This document shows, piece by piece, positions 31,007 to 38,110 of a DNA stretch of 39,976 bases (its first letter is position 1; each line of letters begins with the position of its first letter). The translations under genes were made by a program, and so were the position numbers. Under the pieces are notes generated by a model, which was not told the origin of the DNA, ran no database searches, and saw only the letters and a program-made list of their open reading frames with translations. Source of the stretch: Streptomyces sp. MA5143a (lineage in GTDB: Bacteria > Actinomycetota > Actinomycetes > Streptomycetales > Streptomycetaceae); assembly GCF_900290235.1 (NCBI RefSeq), contig NZ_OLMK01000012.1, positions 1-39,976 on the forward strand, given 5' to 3'.

Positions 31007-32448
31007 TCGCCCGCCTGAAGGAGACCTACCGCGGTATGCGCCTGGGCACGAGGCTCGCCCTCGGCCTCGGCGCCCTCGCCCTCGTGGTGTTCGCCGTCGT
31101 CGGCGGCGCGCTGACCATGTACATGCGCGACTACCTGTCGCGCCAGCTCGACGAACAGCTCCATGTCGCGCAGGTCGCCCAGTCCAAGAGCATCGCGGCC
31201 GACGGCACCCTGGAGGGCAAGAAGTACTGGGGCTGGTACTACGCCGTCTACGACATCAAGAACGGCAAGCCCGACCTGCGGACTCCCGAGGACTCGGTCG
31301 ACCTGCCCCAGGACATCGACGACTTCACGCGCCTCGCCGCGGACCAGGTCGACTCGGATACCGAGGTCACCCGCACCGAGCAGCTCGCGGGAGCCGGTCT
31401 GTACCGGCTGCGGGCCTGCGAGGCCGAGCCAGGGGTGATCCTGGTCGGCGCCGCCCCCATGGAGGAGGTCGAGGACACCGTCGAGCAGCTGGTCACGATC
31501 CAGGTGATCGCGTTCGCCCTCGCCCTCGCCGCCCTCGTCGTGTTCGGCCGGGCCATGCTGCGGCGCGGACTCAAGCCCCTCAGCGACATGGCGCACACCG
31601 CCCGCGGCATCACCTCCCACGACCTGACGGACTCGGCACGGCTGCCGGTGCGCCACGACCGCCGCGACGGCGGCCCCGAAGTCGAGGAGCTGCGGACCGC
31701 GTTCAACAGGATGCTGGAGCACATCGACGACGCGTTCGCCGTCCGCACCGCGGCCGAACAGCGCCTGCGCCAGTTCGTCGCCGACGCCTCGCACGAGCTG
31801 CGCACCCCGCTGATGTCCGTACGCGGCTACGCCGACCTGTTCCAGTACGCCGCCGCGCACAGCCCCGAGGAACGCGACAAGCACCTGGCGCAGCTGCGCG
31901 CCGAGGCCGCCCGTATGGGGGTGCTGCTGGACGACCTGCTCACCCTGGCCCGCCTCGACGCGGCCGACGTGGAGGCGCCGCTGCGGTGGGAGGAGACCGA
32001 CCTGGTGGAGCTGGCGCAGCAGGCCGGGGACGCCTTTCGCGCGGGGCACCCCGACTATCCGCTGACCCTGACCACGGGCCCCGACCCGGTACGGCTGCGC
32101 CTGGACCCGCTGCGGGTGCGCCAGGTCCTCGACAACCTCCTGACGAACGCCGCCGTGCACACGCCGGCGGGCACCAAGGTCCAACTGGAGGTGTGCGTCG
32201 TCTCCGGCACGGCCGAGGTGCGGGTCACCGACTCCGGGCCGGGCATCCCGGTGGACGAACAGGAGCGTGTCTTCGACCGCTTCTACCGCGTCGACAAGGC
32301 CCGCAGCCGCGACCGGGGCGGCAGCGGCCTCGGCCTCGCTGTGGCCCACTCCCTGCTCCGCGCCCACGGCGGCACCCTCACCCTGACCAGCACACCGGGC
32401 GCGACGACGTTCACGGTACGACTCCCTCTGGACGACGCGGCGGAGTGA
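31003..32448 (+). CDS. Membrane sensor histidine kinase, partner of the response regulator
   Basis: 481-aa kinase. A first membrane helix (about 14-42) and an extracytoplasmic sensor of about 120 residues (41-158) precede a second helix (about 162-184). A HAMP linker (about 185-245) leads to the HisKA domain with the phosphoacceptor His264 in DASHELRTP. The HATPase domain has DNLLTNAAVHTP (about 373-384), VTDSGPGIP and GGSGLGLAVAHSLLRAHGG. All catalytic boxes are intact. The GTG at 31003 overlaps the regulator stop (GTGA). The sensor domain has a single Cys and many acidic residues with no known ligand fold that I recognise. The signal may be envelope redox state or cell-wall stress, but this is speculation from the neighbours. 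Confidence 0.95.
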   Translation: MIARLKETYRGMRLGTRLALGLGALALVVFAVVGGALTMYMRDYLSRQLDEQLHVAQVAQSKSIAADGTLEGKKYWGWYYAVYDIKNGKPDLRTPEDSVDLPQDIDDFTRLAADQVDSDTEVTRTEQLAGAGLYRLRACEAEPGVILVGAAPMEEVEDTVEQLVTIQVIAFALALAALVVFGRAMLRRGLKPLSDMAHTARGITSHDLTDSARLPVRHDRRDGGPEVEELRTAFNRMLEHIDDAFAVRTAAEQRLRQFVADASHELRTPLMSVRGYADLFQYAAAHSPEERDKHLAQLRAEAARMGVLLDDLLTLARLDAADVEAPLRWEETDLVELAQQAGDAFRAGHPDYPLTLTTGPDPVRLRLDPLRVRQVLDNLLTNAAVHTPAGTKVQLEVCVVSGTAEVRVTDSGPGIPVDEQERVFDRFYRVDKARSRDRGGSGLGLAVAHSLLRAHGGTLTLTSTPGATTFTVRLPLDDAAE

Positions 32449-32509
32449 CTGCCCGGAGGTGTCCTGCCTCACTGTCGGGCGGCGCCGGGCAACCCGTCGG
32501 GGGCTGACC

Positions 32510-32540
32510 CCTTCTCCTTGATGTGAAGATATTGAGAAGG
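32510..32540 (+). promoter_or_regulatory. Inverted repeat enclosing the start codon of the next gene
   Basis: CCTTCTC (32510-32516) pairs with GAGAAGG (32534-32540); the GTG at 32523 lies in the 17-nt loop. It could affect translation initiation. No good Shine-Dalgarno is seen upstream. Confidence 0.35.
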
Positions 32541-33299
32541 CGCCCTCGATTACTCATACTCCTGACCCTGGCCCTGGTCGCGGCCGTGACGGCGACCGTC
32601 ATCCTGGTCGTCCGGGCGAACAGGATGGACACGCTCTCCCCGCGCGAGGAACGGGCCCGGGCCGCGTCCGCGGCGGGCGCACCATCCGGGCAGGTGGACT
32701 GCCGGAAGGCGAAGTGCGTCGCGCTCACCTTCGACGGCAACCCGGGGGAACCCACCGCCCGACTGCTGGACCTCCTGAAGCAGCACAAGGCGCCGTCGAC
32801 GTTCTTCCTCGAAGGCCGGCGCATCCACACGTTCCCGGACGTGGTGCGGCGCATGGCCGAGGAGGGCCACGAGATCGGGAACCACACCTGGACGCACGCG
32901 GTGCTGACCGACGTCCCCGACACACAGATCCGCGACGAACTGCGCCGCACCACACGGGCCATCTCCGAGCTCACCGGCCGTGAGCCGACACTGATGCGCC
33001 CGCCCCAGGGCCGCACCGACGACCGCGTCTCCAGGATCTCGGCGGAACTGCGGATGGCGCAGGTGCTGTGGACGGTCACCGCGAAGGACTACGAGACGGA
33101 CGACCCCGCGCTCATCACCGAGCGCGTGCTCGACGGCGCCGACCGCGACGGGATCATCCTGCTCCACCCCCTGCACCAGGGCACGGTGCCGGCCATGCCG
33201 TCCATCCTGAAGGCGCTCGACGACCAGGGCTACACCTTCGTGACCGTCCCCCAACTGCTCGCCCCCGCCAAGGCCGAGCCCGGCCGGATCTACAAGTGA
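32523..33299 (+). CDS. NodB-family polysaccharide deacetylase with altered metal motif
   Basis: 258-aa membrane-anchored protein. A basic N-terminus and one helix (MKILRRRPRLLILLTLALVA and onward, about 1-30) are followed by a NodB domain (about 64-250). Motif 1 reads TFDGNPGEPT instead of TFDDGP. Asp71 is kept, but the usual metal Asp is Gly72. Motif 2 NHTWTH keeps H121 and H125. Motif 3 reads RPPQG instead of RxPY(G), and the C-terminal motif reads LLHPL. So catalytic activity is doubtful or adapted to another metal geometry. It follows the histidine kinase by 74 bp on the same strand and may be co-expressed with it. GTG at 32523 is the only reasonable start before the helix. Confidence 0.88.
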   Translation: MKILRRRPRLLILLTLALVAAVTATVILVVRANRMDTLSPREERARAASAAGAPSGQVDCRKAKCVALTFDGNPGEPTARLLDLLKQHKAPSTFFLEGRRIHTFPDVVRRMAEEGHEIGNHTWTHAVLTDVPDTQIRDELRRTTRAISELTGREPTLMRPPQGRTDDRVSRISAELRMAQVLWTVTAKDYETDDPALITERVLDGADRDGIILLHPLHQGTVPAMPSILKALDDQGYTFVTVPQLLAPAKAEPGRIYK

Positions 33300-33420
33300 C
33301 CGACCGGGGCGCGAGACAGTTCGAAGGCCCCTTCCCCGGACGGTCGGACGCACGGGCCGCCGGGGCCGTCGGGGTTGCGAGGATCGACGGGGTTGCGTGG
33401 GTCGCCGGGGGCGAGGGCCG

Positions 33421-33750
33421 TCAGACGGCGGACCAGGCGTCGTCCACGGGCAGGACCACACCGTTGACGAAGGCGGCGGCGTCGGAGGCGAGGAAGAGGA
33501 TCGTGTCCGCCTGCTCCTCCGCCGTGCCGAGGCGGCCGATGGTGGCGCCGATCAGGCCGCCGACGATCGCGGGGCCGTGCGCCTGCCGGTCGGCGTCGAC
33601 CTTGATGTTGGTCATGGTCGGGCCGGGGGCTATGGCGTTGGCCCGGATGCCCTGCTCGCGGTACATGACCGACAAGCTCTTCACCAGACCGACCACACCG
33701 TGCTTGGACGTGGTGTAGGCGGCCCCCGCCGCGCTGCCCCGCAGGCCAAC
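33421..33750 (-). pseudogene. SDR-family oxidoreductase remnant (C-terminal part only)
   Basis: About 110 residues of a short-chain dehydrogenase/reductase. The catalytic YxxxK is present (AAYTTSKHGVVGLVKSLSV), followed by IRANAIAPGPTMTNI and the C-terminal FLASDAAAFVNGVVLPVDDAWSAV. The whole N-terminal half, with the Rossmann cofactor loop TGxxxGIG and the catalytic Ser, is missing. The similarity stops near 33750, where a response-regulator fragment on the other strand begins; a stop codon lies shortly upstream in frame. A GTG at 33696 could still start a 91-aa peptide, but no active enzyme is expected. Confidence 0.82.
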
Positions 33751-33757
33751 TCGGCCT

Positions 33758-33946
33758 GGTGAGCAGGACTACGTCACCAAGCCGTTCCGTATCGCCGAGG
33801 TCCTGGCCAGGGCGCTGGTGCTGCTGCGTGCCGGAGGACCGGCCCGGCGCGAGCGCGAACTGGTCTACCTCGACCTGGAACTGGACGGCTCCGCCTGTCA
33901 GGCGCTGCGCGCCGGGCGGGCGTTGCACCTCACCCCGGCCGAGTAG
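33758..33946 (+). pseudogene. Response-regulator remnant (end of receiver, start of winged helix)
   Basis: In frame from 33758 the translation begins GEQDYVTKPFRIAEVLARAL, which is the conserved end of an OmpR-type receiver (DYVTKPF). It continues through a linker to DLELDG...LRAGRALHLTPAE, the beginning of the winged-helix domain, and stops at TAG 33944. It has neither a start nor an N-terminal receiver and no recognition helix. It directly abuts the truncated SDR, so both look like debris of one rearrangement. Confidence 0.8.
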
Positions 33947-34000
33947 TCGTGGTCCGCGGAGTCTTCGGCGGCGAGCACGTAGGGCCCGTAGGCCCAGCGG

Positions 34001-34906
34001 TCACACCCGTTCGGAGTCGTCGTCGAGCCGGCTCGTGCTGTCCCGCAGCCAGGCCGTCAGCCGACCGACGCGTCCGTCCTGCTCAAGAGAGGGACGGCTG
34101 AGGAGGTGGTAGCTGGTGCCGTCGGGGACGAAACCGAAGGGTGCGACGAGTTGCCCTCGCTCCAGGTCGTCGCGGGCGACGGCGAACGGGGCGATGGCGA
34201 CCCCGACTCCGGCCGTGGCGGCCTGGAGGGTCAGGTAGAAGTGCTCCAGGGTCTGCTCGGAGGCGGGCTCCGCCCGCAGGCCGGTGATACGCCGCCAGTC
34301 GTCCCATGCCCGCGGTCGTGTGCCGGTGTGCAGAAGGGTCACCTGCGACACTCCGGCGGTGCCGGTCAGGCGAGCCGCCAGTTCGGGTCGGCACACCGGG
34401 CCGATCCGTTCGGCGAACAGGCGGGTCCGGCCGGCCTCCTCGGGGAACGGGAAGTCGTCCCGGCGGATCGCGAGGTCGATGTCGTCCCGCTCGAAGAAGA
34501 CAGGGCCGCCGCCCGCGGACAGGTGGACGGCGACGTCCGGCACCTTCGCCGCCAGGTCGGGAAGCCGGGGAATGAGCCATCGCATCAGGAGCGTGGGCTC
34601 GCAGGACAGGGTCAGCGGTCCTGCCGGTGCGCGGGGTGGTGCGATCTGCCGGGCCGCCGCGTCGATCTGATCGAGCGCGTCCCGGACGACGGCCGCCAGC
34701 TGACGGGCCTGAGGGGTCGGGTGCAGGGCGCGTGTCCGCCGCTCGAACAGTGATGTCCCGAGGGACCGTTCCAGGTTCTGGATCTGTCGGCTCACCGCGC
34801 CGTGCGTGACATGGAGTTCCCGCGCGGCCGCGGTCATGCTCGCGTGCCGGACGGTGGCCTCGAACGGCAGCAGCGTGTTCAGAGGAGGAAGGGCCGACCA
34901 TCGCAT
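34001..34906 (-). CDS. LysR-family regulator of the acid-sugar cluster (GcvA-like)
   Basis: 301-aa LysR regulator. The N-terminal helix-turn-helix reads LNTLLPFEATVRHASMTAAARELHVTHGAVS then QIQNLERSLGTSLFER (1-65 in total). The effector-binding domain (about 95-295) has the GcvA/AmpR-like segment VHLSAGGGPVFFERDDIDLAIRRDD. It is divergent from the DUF1537 kinase gene with a 6-bp dyad in the 110-bp gap, so it likely controls the kinase operon and its own expression. ATG at 34906 gives a normal family N-terminus. The ligand is probably an acid sugar or its phosphate (inference). Confidence 0.92.
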   Translation of the reverse strand: MRWSALPPLNTLLPFEATVRHASMTAAARELHVTHGAVSRQIQNLERSLGTSLFERRTRALHPTPQARQLAAVVRDALDQIDAAARQIAPPRAPAGPLTLSCEPTLLMRWLIPRLPDLAAKVPDVAVHLSAGGGPVFFERDDIDLAIRRDDFPFPEEAGRTRLFAERIGPVCRPELAARLTGTAGVSQVTLLHTGTRPRAWDDWRRITGLRAEPASEQTLEHFYLTLQAATAGVGVAIAPFAVARDDLERGQLVAPFGFVPDGTSYHLLSRPSLEQDGRVGRLTAWLRDSTSRLDDDSERV

Positions 34907-34918
34907 GCGTGAACATTA

Positions 34919-34935
34919 CTCACAGGTCATGTGAG
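34919..34935. promoter_or_regulatory. Dyad in the LysR / kinase divergent region
   Basis: CTCACA (34919-34924), GGTCA, TGTGAG (34930-34935): perfect 6-bp inverted repeat, 13 bp upstream of the LysR start. Probable LysR binding site; a weak TATTGA (34972-34977) could be the kinase -10. Confidence 0.55.
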
Positions 34936-35016
34936 AAGGAATCGTTTGTCCTGGTCGTTCAGCCGCACGACTATTGATCCCATCACAGCGACGGTCGGCT
35001 TTCCGAGAGGTGGGGC

Positions 35017-36210
35017 ATGACGTTCCGCGATGACGTGCGGCGGGGGATCACCATTCTGGCGGACGACCTCACCAGTGCGGGGGACGGTGCCGCGCCGTTC
35101 CGCCAGGCTGGTCACGAAGCCCGGATCCTGCTCACCACCCCGGCGAGCCCGCCGCGGCGCACCGTGGGTGTGACCGCGGTCGATCTCGGGAGCCGGATGC
35201 TGGACGAGGAGGCCGCCGCTTCGCGTACCCGGCGGGCGGCCGACCTGTTCGCCGGCTCCGAGGTGCTGTTCAAGACGGTCGATTCCACCCTGCGCGGTCA
35301 TGTAGCGGCAGAGGTCCGGGCCGCCTGGGCGGGATCACGACGGCGGGCCGTCGTCATGGCTCCGGCCTTCCCCGCGGAGGGCAGGGTGACGGTGGAGGGC
35401 GTCCAGTACGTGCGGGGCGTACCGGTCCACGAGAGCGACTACGCCCGCGACCCGGTCCACCCCGTGCGGTGGTCGGACCTCACCACGCTGTTCCCGGAGG
35501 CCGTCCTCGGACGGCCGGACCGGGCAACCGAGTTGCCCGAACTGGTCGGGAACGGCGATCTGATCGTCTGCTCCGCCACCGAGGACGGCGACCTCGACCG
35601 TCTGGTGGCAGCGGTGCCATGCCTCGACGACGTGCTGTGGGTCGGCTCCCCGGGCTTGGCGGCGGCCCTGGCCCGACGGTGCGCACGCGCCGCGGGCCCC
35701 GGCGTGTCACCGCCCGCCCCGGCCCGACGTCCGCTGGTCGTGGTCGGCAGCACCAACCCGGCGACCCGACGGCAACTGGCCGAGCTGCACGGCAGCGGGG
35801 ACGTCCAAGGCGTCACCGTCGGCATCGATCCGGCCCCCGCCGTGGAGACGTTGCGCGGTCTGACGGCCCCCGTCCTCACCCTGCGGACACCTGGTGAACG
35901 CCATCCGCCGCAGACCGCCCAGGCACTCGCCCGCTCCCAGGCCGCCGTCGTCGAGGCGCTGGCCGAGGACCACACGGTCGACGCACTCGTCGTCACCGGG
36001 GGAGAAACGGCCACCACCGTGCTCCAGCCCCTCGGCGCCACCGGCATCGACCTGATCGACGAACCCGAACCCGGCGTCGTCCGCGGATCGCTGACCGGCC
36101 GCCTCCCTCTTCCCGTGCTGATCAAGGCAGGCGGCTTCGGCGACGACGCGATGCTCCTGCGCCTGTGCCACCTCATCCGACATCGTCCCGCCCCAGGAGA
36201 GCACGCATGA
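35017..36210 (+). CDS. Four-carbon acid sugar kinase (DUF1537 family, DtnK-like)
   Basis: 397-aa kinase that phosphorylates the terminal hydroxyl of threonate/erythronate-type acids. The N-terminal substrate domain (about 8-220) starts ITILADDLTSAGDGAAPF with the family's ADDLTGA-like motif and has FKTVDSTLRGHVAAEV (family KxDStlRG). The C-terminal nucleotide domain (about 240-390) has VVVGSTNPATRRQL, ALVVTGGETATTVLQPLGATGIDL (Gly-rich GGETA) and LIKAGGFGDDAML near the end. It is followed with ATGA overlap by a PdxA2-type dehydrogenase, the known partner in D-threonate/D-erythronate breakdown. Exact stereoisomer cannot be told from sequence, so no symbol is given. The ATG at 35017 is preceded by GAGAGGTGGGG. 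Confidence 0.92.
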   Translation: MTFRDDVRRGITILADDLTSAGDGAAPFRQAGHEARILLTTPASPPRRTVGVTAVDLGSRMLDEEAAASRTRRAADLFAGSEVLFKTVDSTLRGHVAAEVRAAWAGSRRRAVVMAPAFPAEGRVTVEGVQYVRGVPVHESDYARDPVHPVRWSDLTTLFPEAVLGRPDRATELPELVGNGDLIVCSATEDGDLDRLVAAVPCLDDVLWVGSPGLAAALARRCARAAGPGVSPPAPARRPLVVVGSTNPATRRQLAELHGSGDVQGVTVGIDPAPAVETLRGLTAPVLTLRTPGERHPPQTAQALARSQAAVVEALAEDHTVDALVVTGGETATTVLQPLGATGIDLIDEPEPGVVRGSLTGRLPLPVLIKAGGFGDDAMLLRLCHLIRHRPAPGEHA

Positions 36211-37196
36211 ACCCGATCGCCATCACCATGGGCGACCCCTGCGGAATCGGCCCCGAGATCACCCTCAAGGCGTGCGCCGACTCCCGGCGTACCGTGCCCG
36301 TCGTCGTCATCGGCGACATGGACGTCCTCGCCCGCGCCGACAGGATCGCGGACACCCGCCTTTCTCTCCGCCCCGTCTCATCGGTCGACCAGGCGAAGTT
36401 CGCCCCCGGCACGGTGGACGTCCTCGCCGAGGACGGCCTTCCGGCCGACCTGCCCTGGGGCACCCTCGACGCCCGCGCCGGAGCGGCGTCCTTCCAGTAC
36501 GTCCGCCGCGGTATCCAGCTCGCGATGGCCCACGAGATACGGGCTCTGGTGACCGCGCCGATCAACAAGGAAGCACTGCGCCTGTCCGGCGTCCCCTACC
36601 CCGGGCACACCGAGATCCTCGCCGACCTGTCCGGCACCACGGACTACGCGATGATGATGGCCACCGACGAACTGCGGATCGTCCTGGTCACCGTGCACCA
36701 GTCGCTGCGCACCGCGATCGACGCGATCACCCCAGCCCGTGTGCTCGACATCATCCGCCTCACCCACCGCACACTGCGGCGCGGCGGCCTGCCCGCCCCC
36801 CGTATCGCCGTCGCCGGCCTCAACCCCCACGCGGGGGAGAACGGCCTGTTCGGCCGCGAGGACCTGGACATCATCGCCCCCGCCGTCGAAGCCGCGCGGA
36901 GCGAAGGCGTCGAGGCCAGTGGGCCCTGGCCCGCCGACACCGTCTTCATGCGCGCCCGCGCCGGAGCCTACGACGCCGTGGTCGCCCAGTACCACGACCA
37001 GGGCCTCATCCCCGTCAAGTACCTCGGCATCGAGCACGGCGTCAACATCACCATCGGTCTGCCCTTCGTCCGCACCAGCGTCGACCACGGCACCGCTTTC
37101 GACATCGCCGGTCTCGGCACGGCCGACCACACCAGCCTGCTCGCCGCCCTGACCCACGCCGACCGCTTGTCCTCCGGGGCACCGGACCACTCCTGA
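36207..37196 (+). CDS. pdxA2: PdxA2-type 4-phospho-acid-sugar dehydrogenase (PdxA family)
   Basis: 329-aa NAD+-dependent oxidative decarboxylase of the PdxA family. It starts ITMGDPCGIGPEI (family hallmark MGDPxGIGPE) and shows APINKEALRLSGVPYPGHTE, a metal His in each of GHTE, QYHDQGLIPVKYLG and TSVDHGTAFDIAG. All three metal ligands appear present. Linkage to the DUF1537 kinase by ATGA overlap points to PdxA2 (acid-sugar phosphate to dihydroxyacetone phosphate plus CO2), not to pyridoxal synthesis; Streptomyces makes PLP by PdxS/PdxT, which supports this. AGGAGAGC precedes the ATG. A TIM-barrel gene follows 52 bp later. Confidence 0.92.
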   Translation: MNPIAITMGDPCGIGPEITLKACADSRRTVPVVVIGDMDVLARADRIADTRLSLRPVSSVDQAKFAPGTVDVLAEDGLPADLPWGTLDARAGAASFQYVRRGIQLAMAHEIRALVTAPINKEALRLSGVPYPGHTEILADLSGTTDYAMMMATDELRIVLVTVHQSLRTAIDAITPARVLDIIRLTHRTLRRGGLPAPRIAVAGLNPHAGENGLFGREDLDIIAPAVEAARSEGVEASGPWPADTVFMRARAGAYDAVVAQYHDQGLIPVKYLGIEHGVNITIGLPFVRTSVDHGTAFDIAGLGTADHTSLLAALTHADRLSSGAPDHS

Positions 37197-37248
37197 CCCC
37201 TGACCCGCCGACCCCGTCAGCCCCGGCACCAGAGAACGGAAGGACACC

Positions 37249-37956
37249 ATGGACTTCATCTTCATGCTCACCCGCGACGACCGCACCGTCACCGACTGCC
37301 TCGAGGTCCTCGACACCATCGCGGACCTCGGCATCACCCACATCGGATTCAAGGACGTCGGCGTCGACCCCGGCACCCTCGCCCAGCTCCACACCCGTCT
37401 CAGGGACATGGGCGCCACCACCTACCTCGAGGTCGTCAGCACCCACCGGGACCAGGCTCTCGCCTCGGTGCGGACGGCCGTCGAACTCGGCGTCGACTGG
37501 CTGATGGGCGGTACCTGGATCGAGGAGACCCTCCAGGTCCTGCACGGCACGTCCATCGGCTATCTGCCCTTCGCCGGGGAACCCCTGGGGCACCCCACCC
37601 GCCTCGCCGGCGACGCGGACCGCATCGCCGACGACTGCCGGCGAGCGGAGGCGGCCGGGTGCGCGGGCGTCGACCTCCTCGCGTACCGTGCCACCGATGC
37701 CGACCCTCTCGACCTGGTCCGTGCCGCCCGCGCCGCCACCACCGGCCGTCTGGTCGTCGCCGGCTCGATCGGCAACACCGCCCGGATACAGGCACTCTCC
37801 TCAGCCGGAGTCGACGCCTTCACCATCGGCTCCGCCGCCTTCGACGGCTCCCTGCGGCCCCACGCCGGCACCCTCCGATCCCAACTGGCCCTGGTGGTGG
37901 GCGAGGTCGCGGGTGAGGTGGGTTCGAGTCAGGTGGCCATGCGTGTGACCTCTTGA
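37249..37956 (+). CDS. Uncharacterised phosphate-binding TIM-barrel protein
   Basis: 235-aa protein with an evident (beta/alpha)8 pattern: DFIFMLTRDD (strand 1), ITHIGFKDVG (strand 2), TTYLEVVST (strand 3), VDWLMGGT (strand 4), GYLPFAG (5), AGVDLLAYRAT (6), RLVVAGSIG (7) and AFTIGSAAF (8). The last two strands form a standard phosphate-binding site like those of HisA/HisF and ribulose-phosphate-type barrels. I cannot assign an enzyme name. The operon position after a kinase and PdxA2 suggests it acts on a phosphorylated C3/C4 sugar acid or on the PdxA2 product, for example an isomerase or aldolase. GAACGGAAGGA precedes the ATG at good distance. The stop overlaps the -35 element of the next promoter. 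Confidence 0.85.
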   Translation: MDFIFMLTRDDRTVTDCLEVLDTIADLGITHIGFKDVGVDPGTLAQLHTRLRDMGATTYLEVVSTHRDQALASVRTAVELGVDWLMGGTWIEETLQVLHGTSIGYLPFAGEPLGHPTRLAGDADRIADDCRRAEAAGCAGVDLLAYRATDADPLDLVRAARAATTGRLVVAGSIGNTARIQALSSAGVDAFTIGSAAFDGSLRPHAGTLRSQLALVVGEVAGEVGSSQVAMRVTS

Positions 37957-37981
37957 CTCCCCCCTGAGTCACGGCCATTAT
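37953..37981 (+). promoter_or_regulatory. Housekeeping-type promoter of the flavin oxidase gene
   Basis: TTGACT (37953-37958), 17-bp spacer, CATTAT (37976-37981). Good -35, fair -10, ideal spacing; transcription would start just inside the downstream dyads. Confidence 0.65.
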
Positions 37982-38019
37982 CTGTGCCAGATATTAGCAC
38001 AGTATGCCACATTGTGGCA
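37982..38019. promoter_or_regulatory. Two adjacent operator dyads over the presumed transcription start
   Basis: CTGTGC-N9-GCACAG (37982-38002) and TGCCACA-T-TGTGGCA (38005-38019), both perfect. They directly follow the -10 box, in an unusually AT-rich stretch, which fits repression by steric block. Confidence 0.65.
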
Positions 38020-38110
38020 CGACGCGACGGGTTCGCCCCCTCCGAGTCGCCGTACATCATCCTCATGCTCCGGGCCCAGCGTGCGGCCCGGGGATACGGA
38101 AGGAAAGCCT

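Noticed and set aside
33300..33420. Imperfect GGGTTGCG repeats after the second deacetylase gene
   Set aside because: Only two short GC-rich copies; within expectation for this base composition.
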